Made by a program: the position numbers and the translations under genes
NCBI GenBank assembly: GCA_964438705.1
Contig: CAYTKQ010000002.1
Location: 124,001 to 188,000 of the forward strand
DNA from: Christensenella sp964438705
GTDB lineage: Bacteria; Bacillota; Clostridia; Christensenellales; Christensenellaceae
Direction: 5' to 3'
DNA: 64,000 bases
In this document: positions 34,852-42,895 of the stretch, piece after piece
Position numbering within the stretch: position 1 is the stretch's first letter
Layout: each line of letters opens with the position of its first letter
Notes under the pieces: generated by a model
The model's input: the letters and a program-made list of their open reading frames with translations, nothing else
Database searches by the model: none
Told to the model about the DNA's origin: nothing

Positions 34852-35985
34852 TTAAAACAGTCCTTCCTGATAGCTTCTTCCAAGGGCGTCGGCAGTCTTG
34901 ATCGCCGCCGCAACGCTTTGCGCTGTGATGGGGAAGGGCATCGAATGAACGGACTCCTCCGGGATGCACGCTTTTTCAGCAACCGCCATCAGTTCTTCCT
35001 CCGTGATGGAGTCCACACCGATATCCGCAAGGCACACCGGCAGGCCGACGCTCACGCAGAAATCAAGCACTTCTTCGATTTCATCCATGGGTGCGTTCTC
35101 CAGTGCGAGCTGCGCCAGCGTTCCGAACGCCACCTTTTCACCGTGAAGATATTTGTGCGTACCCTCGAGGATCGTCAGCCCGTCGTGGATCGCGTGTGCC
35201 GCCGCGAGGCCGCAGCTTTCAAATCCAACGCCGGAGAGCAGGATGTTGGCTTCGATGATGTTTTCGAGCGCAGGAGTGACCACCTTTGCTTCACACGCCA
35301 TCTTTGCCTTCAAACCGTCGGCGAGCAGCGTCTCATAGCACAGCGTGGCCATCGAAAATGCAGCCTTTGTGCCCCGTGCACCGTCGCACAGACCTTCGCG
35401 CGCGCCGCACGGCAGCCCCGCGTTGACCGTCGCGAACGACTGTACGTTTGCCCGCGCCTCAAAATAGGTGGACAGCGCGTCGCCCATGCCGGAAACGAGA
35501 AATCTTACGGGAGCGTTGGCAACGACAGCCGTATCGATGAGCACCACGCTGGGGCTCTGCTTATAGTAAGCGTAATCGTCAAACGCGCCGTCCGGCGTAT
35601 ACAGCACTGCGGAATGGCTCGTGGGCGCATCCGTTGCCGCGATCGTCGGAACGATGATCAGCGCTTCGCCTTCCGCGACGCACTTTGCGGTGTCGATTGC
35701 CTTTCCGCCGCCAAGACCGATCGTGCAATGGCAGTTTTTCTCCTTGGAAAGCGCCTGCAACCGTGCGACCTCCTGACGGGAGCACTCGCCGGTGAAGCCC
35801 GTTTCCACGAATGTGACGCCAAATTTTTCCGCCGTCGCTTTCAGTTGCTCCTGCACGCGGGCCGCGTCGTCAGGATGGGCGATCAACAACGCCGACGTGC
35901 CGAACGTTTTGACAAAATAACCCAAATTCAGTAACTCATCTTCTCCCTGCACATACTTTGTAGGACAAATAAACGCTTTGCGCAT
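34852..35985 (-). CDS. gldA: glycerol dehydrogenase
   Basis: NAD-dependent polyol dehydrogenase of 377 residues. 'TIGLGGGKAIDTAK' binds the nucleotide; 'VPTIAATDAPTSHSAVLYTPDG' is a hallmark of GldA; zinc ligands are expected at Asp in 'GMGDALSTYFEA', His in 'AAAHAIHDG' and His in 'YLHGEKVAFG'. It oxidises glycerol to dihydroxyacetone, the substrate of the kinase encoded next. GGAGGT lies 6 bases before the ATG at 35985. Related C2-substituted diols could also be used. Confidence 0.93.
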   Translation of the reverse strand: MRKAFICPTKYVQGEDELLNLGYFVKTFGTSALLIAHPDDAARVQEQLKATAEKFGVTFVETGFTGECSRQEVARLQALSKEKNCHCTIGLGGGKAIDTAKCVAEGEALIIVPTIAATDAPTSHSAVLYTPDGAFDDYAYYKQSPSVVLIDTAVVANAPVRFLVSGMGDALSTYFEARANVQSFATVNAGLPCGAREGLCDGARGTKAAFSMATLCYETLLADGLKAKMACEAKVVTPALENIIEANILLSGVGFESCGLAAAHAIHDGLTILEGTHKYLHGEKVAFGTLAQLALENAPMDEIEEVLDFCVSVGLPVCLADIGVDSITEEELMAVAEKACIPEESVHSMPFPITAQSVAAAIKTADALGRSYQEGLF

Positions 35986-36074
35986 CTTTTTTACCTCCGA
36001 ATATTTTTTTGTTGAGTGTGTTCGTTTCATTGAATGGATTAGTTCCTATTATAGGCACATCGTTGAAAAGAAGC

Positions 36075-36094
36075 AGTGGACAAAACCATCCACT
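36075..36094. promoter_or_regulatory. inverted repeat in the gldA / PocR-AraC divergent region
   Basis: AGTGGA and TCCACT separated by 8 bases. It lies about 22 bases upstream of a minus-strand TATAAT (36053-36048) that would serve gldA, a normal activator position for an AraC protein. Confidence 0.45.
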
Positions 36095-36185
36095 TTTTAC
36101 AATTTTTGATGGTAAAAAACGATAATATGCGCTAAAATAGTAATATAATGACCTATCGCTCATGCGCTCATCAAAGGAAACCGCC

Positions 36186-37193
36186 ATGAAAACGAATTTG
36201 CTTCGCTTAGATCACATACTGGATATCGAGAGGTGGCAGACGCTGCAGGATTCGCTTGCCCTCGTTACCAATCTGGCGATCATCACCGTGGATTACAGGG
36301 GCATACCGCTCACGCGGCACTCTTCCTGCCGCCCGTTTTGTAAACACGTACGCGAACACCCGGAGCTGCACACCTTCTGCGAAAAATGCGATTCGCGCGG
36401 CGGGCTCGAATCCACGCGCATCTCGCACCCCTATATTTACATGTGTCACTGCAAGATCGTGGACGTTGCCATCCCCATCATCGTCGAAAATCAGTACGTC
36501 GGCGCAATCATGGCGGGGCAGATCAGGCTTTCAGACGCGGATGAGGAGCTGGAGCAGATCATCCATTCCCCGGCGGGACGGCTGTTCGACACGTCCGAGC
36601 TCAACGACCGCTTTGCAGAGATCCCCTATATTTCCTATGCGGAGCTGCAGGTGCGCGTGCAGATGCTTTTCGATCTGTGCAACTATATCGTCAAGGAAGC
36701 GATGAACAAAAACATCATCTTGGAGATGTATGAAAAAATAGCTGTCGATCAGCCGATCATAGGACATGTGGATTCTGCGGACACCATCAAGCGCATCAGA
36801 CACGAGCTAGGAAACGCGCTCACAAGCGTATACATCGAATCCACCGCGCGCGAGCCGTCCGCTTGCGCAAATCCCGTACTGCGGCCAGTGTTTGAATTTT
36901 TGCAGGAGCACCGCAACCAGACGCTCTCGCAGAAAAAAGCGGCGGAGCTGTGCCACATCAGCTCCGGCTATTTCAGCCGCTTGTTTACGCGGGAGACGGG
37001 GGAGCGTTATACGGATTTTTGTGCGCGGCAAAAAATTGAATGGGCCAAAAAGCTGTTGAGCAGAACCGATCTGCCCATTTCACAGATCAGCGACGAGTTG
37101 GGCTTCAATGAACCGAGCTACTTCATCAAGGTGTTTCGCAAATTCGAGGGCGTATCCCCATCCGCCTACCGAAAATTGCCCGCCGATGAATGA
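36186..37193 (+). CDS. PocR-domain AraC-family regulator
   Basis: Regulator of 335 residues. Residues about 8-165 form a PocR sensor: 'LRLDHILDIERWQTLQDSLALVTNLAIITVDYRGIPLTRHS' followed by the cysteine-rich 'CKHVREHPELHTFCEKCDSRGG' and 'YMCHCKIVDVAIPIIVENQYVGAIMAGQI'. The C-terminal 100 residues hold the two AraC helix-turn-helix motifs ('LSQKKAAELCHISSGYFSRLFTRETGERYTDF', 'LPISQISDELGFNEPSYFIKVFRKFEGVSPSAYR'). PocR domains sense small diols and similar compounds. Placement divergent from gldA-dhaKL suggests glycerol or dihydroxyacetone as inducer. ATG at 36186 follows AAAGGA. Confidence 0.9.
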   Translation: MKTNLLRLDHILDIERWQTLQDSLALVTNLAIITVDYRGIPLTRHSSCRPFCKHVREHPELHTFCEKCDSRGGLESTRISHPYIYMCHCKIVDVAIPIIVENQYVGAIMAGQIRLSDADEELEQIIHSPAGRLFDTSELNDRFAEIPYISYAELQVRVQMLFDLCNYIVKEAMNKNIILEMYEKIAVDQPIIGHVDSADTIKRIRHELGNALTSVYIESTAREPSACANPVLRPVFEFLQEHRNQTLSQKKAAELCHISSGYFSRLFTRETGERYTDFCARQKIEWAKKLLSRTDLPISQISDELGFNEPSYFIKVFRKFEGVSPSAYRKLPADE

Positions 37194-37212
37194 AGCGGAA
37201 GAAGATCAAAAA

Positions 37213-37233
37213 GGGCCGGTCATTGACCGGCCC
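37213..37233. terminator. convergent terminator
   Basis: Stem GGGCCGGTCA with a one-base loop side, perfect complement, A-rich before and T-rich after. Shared by the AraC gene and eda. Confidence 0.85.
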
Positions 37234-37248
37234 TCTGTTTGCCTGTAA

Positions 37249-37896
37249 TCACATGCCCTGCCGCGCACTCTTTACCGCCGCGACAAGCTCTTTGCCGATG
37301 CGCACAATGCTTTCGTAATCGCCCGTCTTTGCGCCGGCAGTGAGATCGCCGCCCGCGCCCACCGCGACGGCGCCCGCTTTGATCCATTCTGCGGCGTTGC
37401 CCGCGTTCACCCCGCCCGTGGGCATCATTTCAGCCTGCGGCAGCGGCCCCTTGATCGCCTTGATGATGGCGGGGCCAAACAGGTTGCCCGGGAATATCTT
37501 GACAATATCCGCGCCCGCCTCCATACACTCCACCGCTTCTTTGACTGTCATTGCGCCGGGCATGCACGCGATCTGGTAGCGCATGCACAGCTTCACGGTA
37601 TCCACGTTCAGGCAGGGACTGACCACATAATGCGCGCCCGCGAGGATCGCCGCGCGTGCCGTTTCCGCGTCGAGCACCGTGCCCGCACCCACAAGCACTT
37701 CTTCCGGCGCGTATTGCTTGGAGACTTTTTCGATGAGGCTCAATGCGCCCGGCACGGTGAAAGTGATCTCGATGCCCACGATCCCGGCTTTGATGCATGC
37801 GTCGATGGTTTTTAACGCCTGTTCCTCGTTGTCTCCGCGCACCACGGCCACCACGCCGCATTCTTTTAGTCTGCGCAATACTTCTGCTTTTTTCAT
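37249..37896 (-). CDS. eda: 2-keto-3-deoxy-6-phosphogluconate aldolase
   Basis: Class I aldolase of 215 residues. E43 in 'GIEITF', R20 in 'VAVVRG' and Schiff-base K133 in 'ADIVKIFPGNLFG' match the KDPG aldolase active site. 'VGAGTVLDAETARAAILAGAHYVVSP' is the family core. It splits KDPG into pyruvate and glyceraldehyde 3-phosphate. It lies 19 bases after KDG kinase, whose product is its substrate. Together they finish breakdown of hexuronates or 2-keto-3-deoxygluconate. Confidence 0.95.
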   Translation of the reverse strand: MKKAEVLRRLKECGVVAVVRGDNEEQALKTIDACIKAGIVGIEITFTVPGALSLIEKVSKQYAPEEVLVGAGTVLDAETARAAILAGAHYVVSPCLNVDTVKLCMRYQIACMPGAMTVKEAVECMEAGADIVKIFPGNLFGPAIIKAIKGPLPQAEMMPTGGVNAGNAAEWIKAGAVAVGAGGDLTAGAKTGDYESIVRIGKELVAAVKSARQGM

Positions 37897-37915
37897 TTCA
37901 CGTTCCTCCTGTTTT

Positions 37916-38935
37916 TTAGCGTTGTACCCGGCCGGACCCGTCGCCGTCCATCAGCTTTTCCACTTCCGCTACGTTCACGAGGTTGTAATCGCCCTCGATG
38001 GAGTGCTTGAGCGCGGAAGCCGCCGTCGCGAATTCCACGGCGCGCTGCGCGGGGAAATCCGACAGCAGCGCATAGATCAGGCCGCCGCCAAAGCTGTCGC
38101 CGCCGCCCACACGGTCCACGATGTGCAGATCGTATTCCTTTGAAAAATGCGCTTTGCCATCCGTATACAGCATTGCGGCCCAGCGGTTGTCATTTGCGGA
38201 GATGGAGGTGCGCAGCGTGATGGCGGCGTGCGCAAAGCCAAAGCGTGCACAAAGCTGCCGCGCCACATCTTCATATGCCGCGTGATCGAGCTTGCCGGAG
38301 GTCACGTCTGTTTTTCCCGCGCGGATGCCGAACACATCGGCCGCATCCTCCTCGTTGGCGATGCAAAGGTCGACGTATTCCATCAGGCCGCCCATCACCG
38401 TGCTCGCCTGCTCCCTGCTCCACAGGTTTTTGCGGTAGTTTAAATCACACGAAACGCGGATGTTCTTTTTGCGCGCGGCAGTCAGTGCCTGTTTGCAAAT
38501 TTCCGCGACGTTTTCCCCAAGCGCGGGCGTGATGCCCGTAAAATGAAACCAGCTTGCGCCGTCAAGGATCGCGTCCCAGTCGAAATCCTCCGCTTTCGCC
38601 GTCGAGATCGCGGAGTGTGCACGGTCATAGACCACCTTCGACGGACGCTGTGACGCGCCCTTCTCCAAATAATAGATACCGACGCGCTCACCGCCGCGAA
38701 CGATCATTGACGTATCCACGCCGTATTTGCGCAGGGAATTGACGGCCCCCTGTCCGATGTCGTGTGCGGGCAGCTTTGTGACGAATGCCGCGTCCATGCC
38801 ATAGTTCGCGAGGGACACAGCGACGTTTGCTTCGCCGCCGCCAAATGTGGCCTGCATCGCGTCGTTTTGGAAAAAACGATTGGTCCCGGTCGAGAGTCGA
38901 AGCATGACCTCGCCGAATGTAACGATTTTGGACAT
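37916..38935 (-). CDS. kdgK: 2-keto-3-deoxygluconate kinase (PfkB family)
   Basis: Sugar kinase of 339 residues. 'GEVMLRLSTGTNRFFQNDAMQATFGGGEANVAVSLANYG' is the PfkB N-terminal part; D280 in 'VGGGDSFGGGLIYALLSD' is the catalytic base and anion-hole motif. 'VSCDLNYRKNLW' is typical of KdgK. It makes KDPG for the aldolase downstream. Start behind AGAAGG; a good promoter lies at 39053-39081 on the minus strand. Confidence 0.9.
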   Translation of the reverse strand: MSKIVTFGEVMLRLSTGTNRFFQNDAMQATFGGGEANVAVSLANYGMDAAFVTKLPAHDIGQGAVNSLRKYGVDTSMIVRGGERVGIYYLEKGASQRPSKVVYDRAHSAISTAKAEDFDWDAILDGASWFHFTGITPALGENVAEICKQALTAARKKNIRVSCDLNYRKNLWSREQASTVMGGLMEYVDLCIANEEDAADVFGIRAGKTDVTSGKLDHAAYEDVARQLCARFGFAHAAITLRTSISANDNRWAAMLYTDGKAHFSKEYDLHIVDRVGGGDSFGGGLIYALLSDFPAQRAVEFATAASALKHSIEGDYNLVNVAEVEKLMDGDGSGRVQR

Positions 38936-39005
38936 AATGATGCACCTTCTTTCTGATAGAAAATCAAAATAAATAAAACGCGACGGATCAAAAATCCGAA
39001 ACGTC

Positions 39006-39047
39006 TGGCAAGATGATCATTACGATGTGCAGGGGATGCCAAAATCA
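39006..39047. promoter_or_regulatory. element copy 1: TGGCAAGATGAT ... GCCAAAATCA
   Basis: TGGCAAGATGAT at 39006-39017 and GCCAAAATCA at 39038-39047. It is immediately downstream of the kdgK -10 box. Both parts recur at 39212-39236 next to the opposite promoter. Confidence 0.6.
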
Positions 39048-39052
39048 AGGCA

Positions 39053-39081
39053 ATTATAACGCCGGCATTTTAAAAAAGCAA
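39053..39081 (-). promoter_or_regulatory. promoter of kdgK-eda
   Basis: Minus strand: TTGCTT at 39081-39076, 17 bases, TATAAT at 39058-39053. Confidence 0.65.
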
Positions 39082-39102
39082 GGGGAAAAGCAAAAAAATA
39101 AA

Positions 39103-39125
39103 TTTGTTGCGCATGGTGCAACAAA
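39103..39125. promoter_or_regulatory. palindrome between the divergent promoters
   Basis: Arms TTTGTTGC and GCAACAAA around seven bases. It sits between the kdgK and SCP2-operon promoters. The rest of the 402-base gap 38936-39337 holds the elements listed here and a GC-rich leader at 39240-39290 without a clear fold. Confidence 0.45.
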
Positions 39126-39169
39126 AATGATGATTTTGTGAAAACTTGAATTATTTTGCAAAAAGGCTA

Positions 39170-39199
39170 TTGACATTTTGGGAACACGAATGGTATAGT
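39170..39199 (+). promoter_or_regulatory. promoter of the SCP2-fusion-BKACE operon
   Basis: TTGACA at 39170-39175, 18 bases, TATAGT at 39194-39199. Confidence 0.7.
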
Positions 39200-39211
39200 A
39201 CAATCACAAAT

Positions 39212-39236
39212 TGGTAAGATGATTTTGCCAAAATCA
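39212..39236. promoter_or_regulatory. element copy 2: TGGTAAGATGAT ... GCCAAAATCA
   Basis: The two conserved parts are adjoining here and together make an imperfect palindrome with arms TTGGTAA and TTGCCAA. The site starts at about the transcription start of the plus-strand operon. TTGG/CCAA arms fit FadR-type GntR proteins, and such a gene is in the operon (43710). Confidence 0.6.
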
Positions 39237-39337
39237 CATTCTGAGTTTGATGGGGCGGGGCCGCTCGGGGGAGCCGGAAACGCGCCGAAAAAACAAAAAC
39301 AGCACAAAAACATCAAAAATTGAAAAGGGGAAGCGGT

Positions 39338-39775
39338 ATGTTATTGGTAGACAAGCAGACTGTTTTTGACGAACAAAAGGTACGCCAAATCGCGCAGAAG
39401 GTGCAAGATCAGGGCTTTACGCCGGATGATCTCTTGGAAGGGGTCGCGGTGCTCGGAATGCTGTGCAACCATTCCGTGCAGATGCGCTTTGAGCTGCGGG
39501 GCTATACGAAGTCGTTCCAGTTCGAGATCGGGGACGCGGTATGCGCGATCGTCTTTGAACATGGCACGTGCGCGTGCTATCGCGGCCCGGTGCATCTGCC
39601 CAACGTGACGTTTGGGATCAAGCCGGAGCGCGCGATGGAGATTCTCAACAAACAAGTGCATTCCGCGGTGGCGCACATGAACGGCGACATCGCCGTAAAG
39701 GGCATCAAGAATGACGCGCTGCGGTTCCAAGACATTTTTGAGCTTTTCTTATCAGAGCTCGACGACTTTGCGTAA
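39338..39775 (+). CDS. small SCP2-like protein
   Basis: Soluble protein of 145 residues. The C-terminal two-thirds ('FQFEIGDAVCAIVFEHGTCACYRGPVHLPNVTFGIKPERAMEILNKQVHSAVAHMNGDIAVKGIKNDALRFQDIFELFL') has the strand-helix order and 'G.I.VKG....AL' ending of SCP2 sterol-carrier domains, which bind hydrophobic or acyl-CoA-like ligands. It opens the operon. In bacteria such domains often accompany acyl-CoA or C1/aromatic enzymes; its role here is not known. The ATG at 39338 follows AAAAGGGG; the upstream TTG is inside that site. Confidence 0.6.
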   Translation: MLLVDKQTVFDEQKVRQIAQKVQDQGFTPDDLLEGVAVLGMLCNHSVQMRFELRGYTKSFQFEIGDAVCAIVFEHGTCACYRGPVHLPNVTFGIKPERAMEILNKQVHSAVAHMNGDIAVKGIKNDALRFQDIFELFLSELDDFA

Positions 39776-39793
39776 TATAGAAAGGAACGGAAC

Positions 39794-42064
39794 ATGAAAC
39801 AATTAAAAATGGGCGTCGTGGGCGGCGGCGGCGCGTTCTTCTTCCACAGCAACGGCGTAAAAAATTCGCCGTACATAAAGTATGTAGCGATCTACGACGC
39901 AAATTTTGCCCACGCAAAAAAAATGGCGGCGCGCTATCGTGAAAACGAGATGACCGCATATGAAACGCTGGATGAAATGCTGGATTCGGACATCGACGCG
40001 GTGCTGGTGATGGTGCCGCACCTGTATCATGAGGAAATCGTGGTGCGGTGCGCAAACAAGGGAAAGCATGTGCTGTGTGAAAAGCCGATGGGCATCACGG
40101 TGGAGGCGTGCCGCAATATGATCGCGGCGGCGAAGCAAAACAATGTGAAGCTGATGGTTGCGGAAAATCACCGTTTTCTGCCCGCGCACACCTGTGTGCA
40201 CGACCTTGTCGCGCAGGGCGCGGTGGGGCAGGTGACACTCGTGCGCGCCTATGAGGGTGTAAATGAGATTCCCGGGCTGAGCGAAAGCGGTTTTTGGAAG
40301 GGCGATCCCATCAAGGCGGGCGGCGGCGCGCTGATGGATATGGCAGCGCACAAATTTGCGGCACTGGAATACATTCTGGGCAGCAAATGCGAAAAGGTGA
40401 CGTGCGTGCTCGCCAAGCAGGCCATCAACCTGCCCGACAAAGCGGAAGACAACGCGCTCGCGATCGCGCACTTTGAAAACGGCGCAATCGCAGAAATCAT
40501 CGTGAGCTTTACGCAGATGACTCCTCCCTTCAACAGTCTTGAAATCTATGGAACAGAAGGTTCGATATTCGAGGATCACGCGAAGGAAAAACCCGTAAAA
40601 ATTTATTCGTACAGCGATGTGATGGGCGAAAATCAGCAAATGTGGTTCGAGCCGGAGGTGGAGCACGCGCCCTTCCCGGACTACTATCCGATTTCCGTGC
40701 GTTATACGGACGAGCACTTCGCAAAATCCGTGCTGGAAGACAAGGAGCCGGAATTCACCATGGAGCAGTCCATGAGCGCGATCGAATGCATTTTGGCAGG
40801 GTACCTCTCGCACATCGAGCAGCGGCCGGTGGAGCGCGCGGAAATTCTGAAAATGGCGGATGAGGGAAAGACGATGACCATTCTCGAACGGCTGGCGGAA
40901 TCGATACCGATCAATAAAAATCTACCGGAGGTAAAGCAAGTGGAAGCAGTTGGATTCAGGAAGGAAGCGGCGCAGCGCGTGATGCAAAAATACGATCTGG
41001 ACCTATTGATCGCGTCTTCACCCATCAATGTATATTATACGACGGGGCTGCCCGTGCTGCACAGCGCGCCCAACCCCATTCTGATGGCGCTTGCGAACCA
41101 GTATCCCTATCTGGGGCTCGTACGCCGCAGGGGCGAGAGCACGGTGGTGCACTGGAACGTATTTGTCAGCGCGAATGAGCTGTGCTGGGCGGATGATTCT
41201 GTGGGCATCGAAAGCCCGGAGGATGTGCAGTGTGCGCTGCGGCAAAAGATCAGAAAGTGGGGGTTTGCCAAGAAACGGATCGGTGTGGAATCCACGATCC
41301 CCAAATATGTGCTGGATGTTCTGAGCGAGGAAAAGGTGGACGCGCAGATCGTCGTCGCGGACGACGCGTTCCGTGAGCTGCGCATCATCAAGACAGATAC
41401 GGAGATCGAATATATCACCAAAGCGACGCAGATCACAGAAACCGCGATTCTAAAATGCGCGGAGATCGTGAAGGTCGGCACCACAGACAACGAGCTTTTG
41501 CAGCTTGGCAAGCAGGTAATGCTTGAAGAGGGCGCGTCCGACTGGGATCACCTCACGCTGACCATCGGCGACTCCGACCCGGAAGCGCCGGGCACGGGCC
41601 GCGCGGCAAAAGCGGGAGAAATCCTGCGCATCGATTACGGCGCAACGTATAAGGGCTATGTGGCAGATGAAAATTATCATGTCGTGATCGGCGATGTGCC
41701 GAAGGAAGCGAAGGAGCACGTGGACGCGCTGATCGAATTTCAGGCCTATTTTGAAGAACGCATCAAGCCCGGCGTATCCATGAAGGCACTCGGTGAAGAA
41801 GCAATCGAATGGTATAAGAAGAGATACCCGCAGGGCATGGCGTTCTGCATCGGCCACAGCATCGGCCTCGAATGCGAGGATCAGCACCTGTTCGGCGCGT
41901 TCGGCGTGCTCGACACCACGTTTGAAAAGAACATGGTGTTTGAGATCGAAGCGTGGGAAAAATACGGCGGCGCACTGGTGGGCGTGGAAGACTGCTATGT
42001 GGTGACGGAGGACGGCTGCAAAAAAATTACCACATTAAATAAAAAGATTCACTCAATCAAATAA
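39794..42064 (+). CDS. fusion: Gfo/Idh/MocA oxidoreductase + M24 creatinase/aminopeptidase-like enzyme
   Basis: One open frame of 756 residues with two complete enzymes. Residues 1-375: Gfo/Idh/MocA dehydrogenase with 'MGVVGGGGAFFF' (NAD-binding), 'CEKPMGITVEACRNMI' and 'GGGALMDMAAHKFAALEYI'. Residues 383-756: M24 pita-bread fold with all five metal ligands, D614, D625, H688, E719 and E732 ('RIDYGATYKGYVAD', 'IGHSIG', 'EIEAW', 'GVEDCYVV'), and a creatinase-type N-terminal domain ('MQKYDLDLLIASSPINVYYTTGLP'). Both halves look active: one oxidises a sugar or cyclitol, the other would hydrolyse a C-N bond. At the joint a GGAGGT and in-frame GTG remain (see next entry), so the two may be recently fused genes or still separately translated. 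Confidence 0.8.
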   Translation: MKQLKMGVVGGGGAFFFHSNGVKNSPYIKYVAIYDANFAHAKKMAARYRENEMTAYETLDEMLDSDIDAVLVMVPHLYHEEIVVRCANKGKHVLCEKPMGITVEACRNMIAAAKQNNVKLMVAENHRFLPAHTCVHDLVAQGAVGQVTLVRAYEGVNEIPGLSESGFWKGDPIKAGGGALMDMAAHKFAALEYILGSKCEKVTCVLAKQAINLPDKAEDNALAIAHFENGAIAEIIVSFTQMTPPFNSLEIYGTEGSIFEDHAKEKPVKIYSYSDVMGENQQMWFEPEVEHAPFPDYYPISVRYTDEHFAKSVLEDKEPEFTMEQSMSAIECILAGYLSHIEQRPVERAEILKMADEGKTMTILERLAESIPINKNLPEVKQVEAVGFRKEAAQRVMQKYDLDLLIASSPINVYYTTGLPVLHSAPNPILMALANQYPYLGLVRRRGESTVVHWNVFVSANELCWADDSVGIESPEDVQCALRQKIRKWGFAKKRIGVESTIPKYVLDVLSEEKVDAQIVVADDAFRELRIIKTDTEIEYITKATQITETAILKCAEIVKVGTTDNELLQLGKQVMLEEGASDWDHLTLTIGDSDPEAPGTGRAAKAGEILRIDYGATYKGYVADENYHVVIGDVPKEAKEHVDALIEFQAYFEERIKPGVSMKALGEEAIEWYKKRYPQGMAFCIGHSIGLECEDQHLFGAFGVLDTTFEKNMVFEIEAWEKYGGALVGVEDCYVVTEDGCKKITTLNKKIHSIK
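40927..40942 (+). promoter_or_regulatory. internal ribosome-binding site and GTG inside the fusion gene
   Basis: GGAGGT at 40927-40932, 7 bases, then GTG at 40940 which is in frame and begins the M24 half at residue 383. The codon just before the GTG is CAA, one base away from a TAA stop. Confidence 0.6.
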
Positions 42065-42095
42065 ATAGATATAATAGAGAAGGAGAGAACAGGTT

Positions 42096-42881
42096 ATGAA
42101 TCCATTGATTATTGTCGCAACACCAAACATCTGCTGGCTGGAGCCGAGTGTAGATTATCCCAAGACCGCGCCGGAGATCGCCGAAGAGGCAGCAAAGTGC
42201 CGCGAGGCGGGTGCATCCGTGCTGCATTCCCACGGCGAGGGACAGTGGGTGGAGATGATCACGCAGGTGCGCGAAAAGAGCGATATCCTCGTGCAGAGCG
42301 GGATGTCGAGCATTCCGCTGCAGGAACGCATCGAGCTTTTCGAGCAGAAATCCGAGATGGTTTCCATCATTGCGAACCATCACGCGGAGGCGTTCAAGGA
42401 GCTCAATTGCGATATGCTGCATCCGCTTGCGGAGCTCGAGGAATATGCCGAGGCATGCCGCAAGTATCGCGTGAAGCCGGAATTTGAAATATGGCACGCC
42501 GGCTCCATCTGGAACCTGAACAAGTTGATCGAAAACGGATATCTGGACGGCCCCTATATCACCACGCTGTTCTTCGGATGGCCGGGCGGCACATGGTCGC
42601 CGCCGACGGTGGAGGAATATCTGTATCGCAGGAGCCTGATGCCCGAGGGCAGCGCCATGACGGTGAGCATCATGTGCGAAGAGCAGATGGATATCATGGT
42701 CGCGGCCATCATGCAGGGCGACAACGTCCGCGTGGGTACGGAGGACTATCCGTATAACCGTCAGGGCAAGCTGTGCACAACGCACGAGCTGGTCAAGGAG
42801 ATCGCGGATATTTCAAGAATGCTGGGCAGGGAGATCGCCACACCCGCCGTTGCGCGCGAAATTCTGGGGCTTTACGACTGA
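42096..42881 (+). CDS. BKACE-family beta-keto acid cleavage enzyme (DUF849)
   Basis: Zinc-dependent TIM-barrel enzyme of 261 residues. H44 and H46 in 'GASVLHSHGEG' are the zinc ligands; 'NVRVGTEDYPY' near the C terminus holds the conserved Arg and Glu. The family condenses a beta-keto acid with acetyl-CoA and cleaves it to acetoacetate and a shortened CoA ester; the founding member acts on 3-keto-5-aminohexanoate in lysine fermentation. Specificity varies widely. Here it follows a C-N hydrolase/dehydrogenase fusion by 31 bases and precedes an SDR, which suggests oxidation of a carbon chain to a beta-keto acid and then cleavage. Start behind AAGGAGAG. Confidence 0.85.
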   Translation: MNPLIIVATPNICWLEPSVDYPKTAPEIAEEAAKCREAGASVLHSHGEGQWVEMITQVREKSDILVQSGMSSIPLQERIELFEQKSEMVSIIANHHAEAFKELNCDMLHPLAELEEYAEACRKYRVKPEFEIWHAGSIWNLNKLIENGYLDGPYITTLFFGWPGGTWSPPTVEEYLYRRSLMPEGSAMTVSIMCEEQMDIMVAAIMQGDNVRVGTEDYPYNRQGKLCTTHELVKEIADISRMLGREIATPAVAREILGLYD

Positions 42882-42895
42882 ACGGGGGAGAAAAC

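Noticed and set aside
34838..34969. Longer start for the DhaK-DhaL fusion
   Set aside because: The extra 44 codons overlap the glycerol dehydrogenase 3' end and match nothing in the family; the ATG at 34837 has a ribosome-binding site and begins the conserved MKKIINQPE pattern.
34918..35934. Plus-strand frame opposite glycerol dehydrogenase
   Set aside because: The minus strand shows complete GldA motifs; the antisense product is Arg/Cys-rich and featureless.
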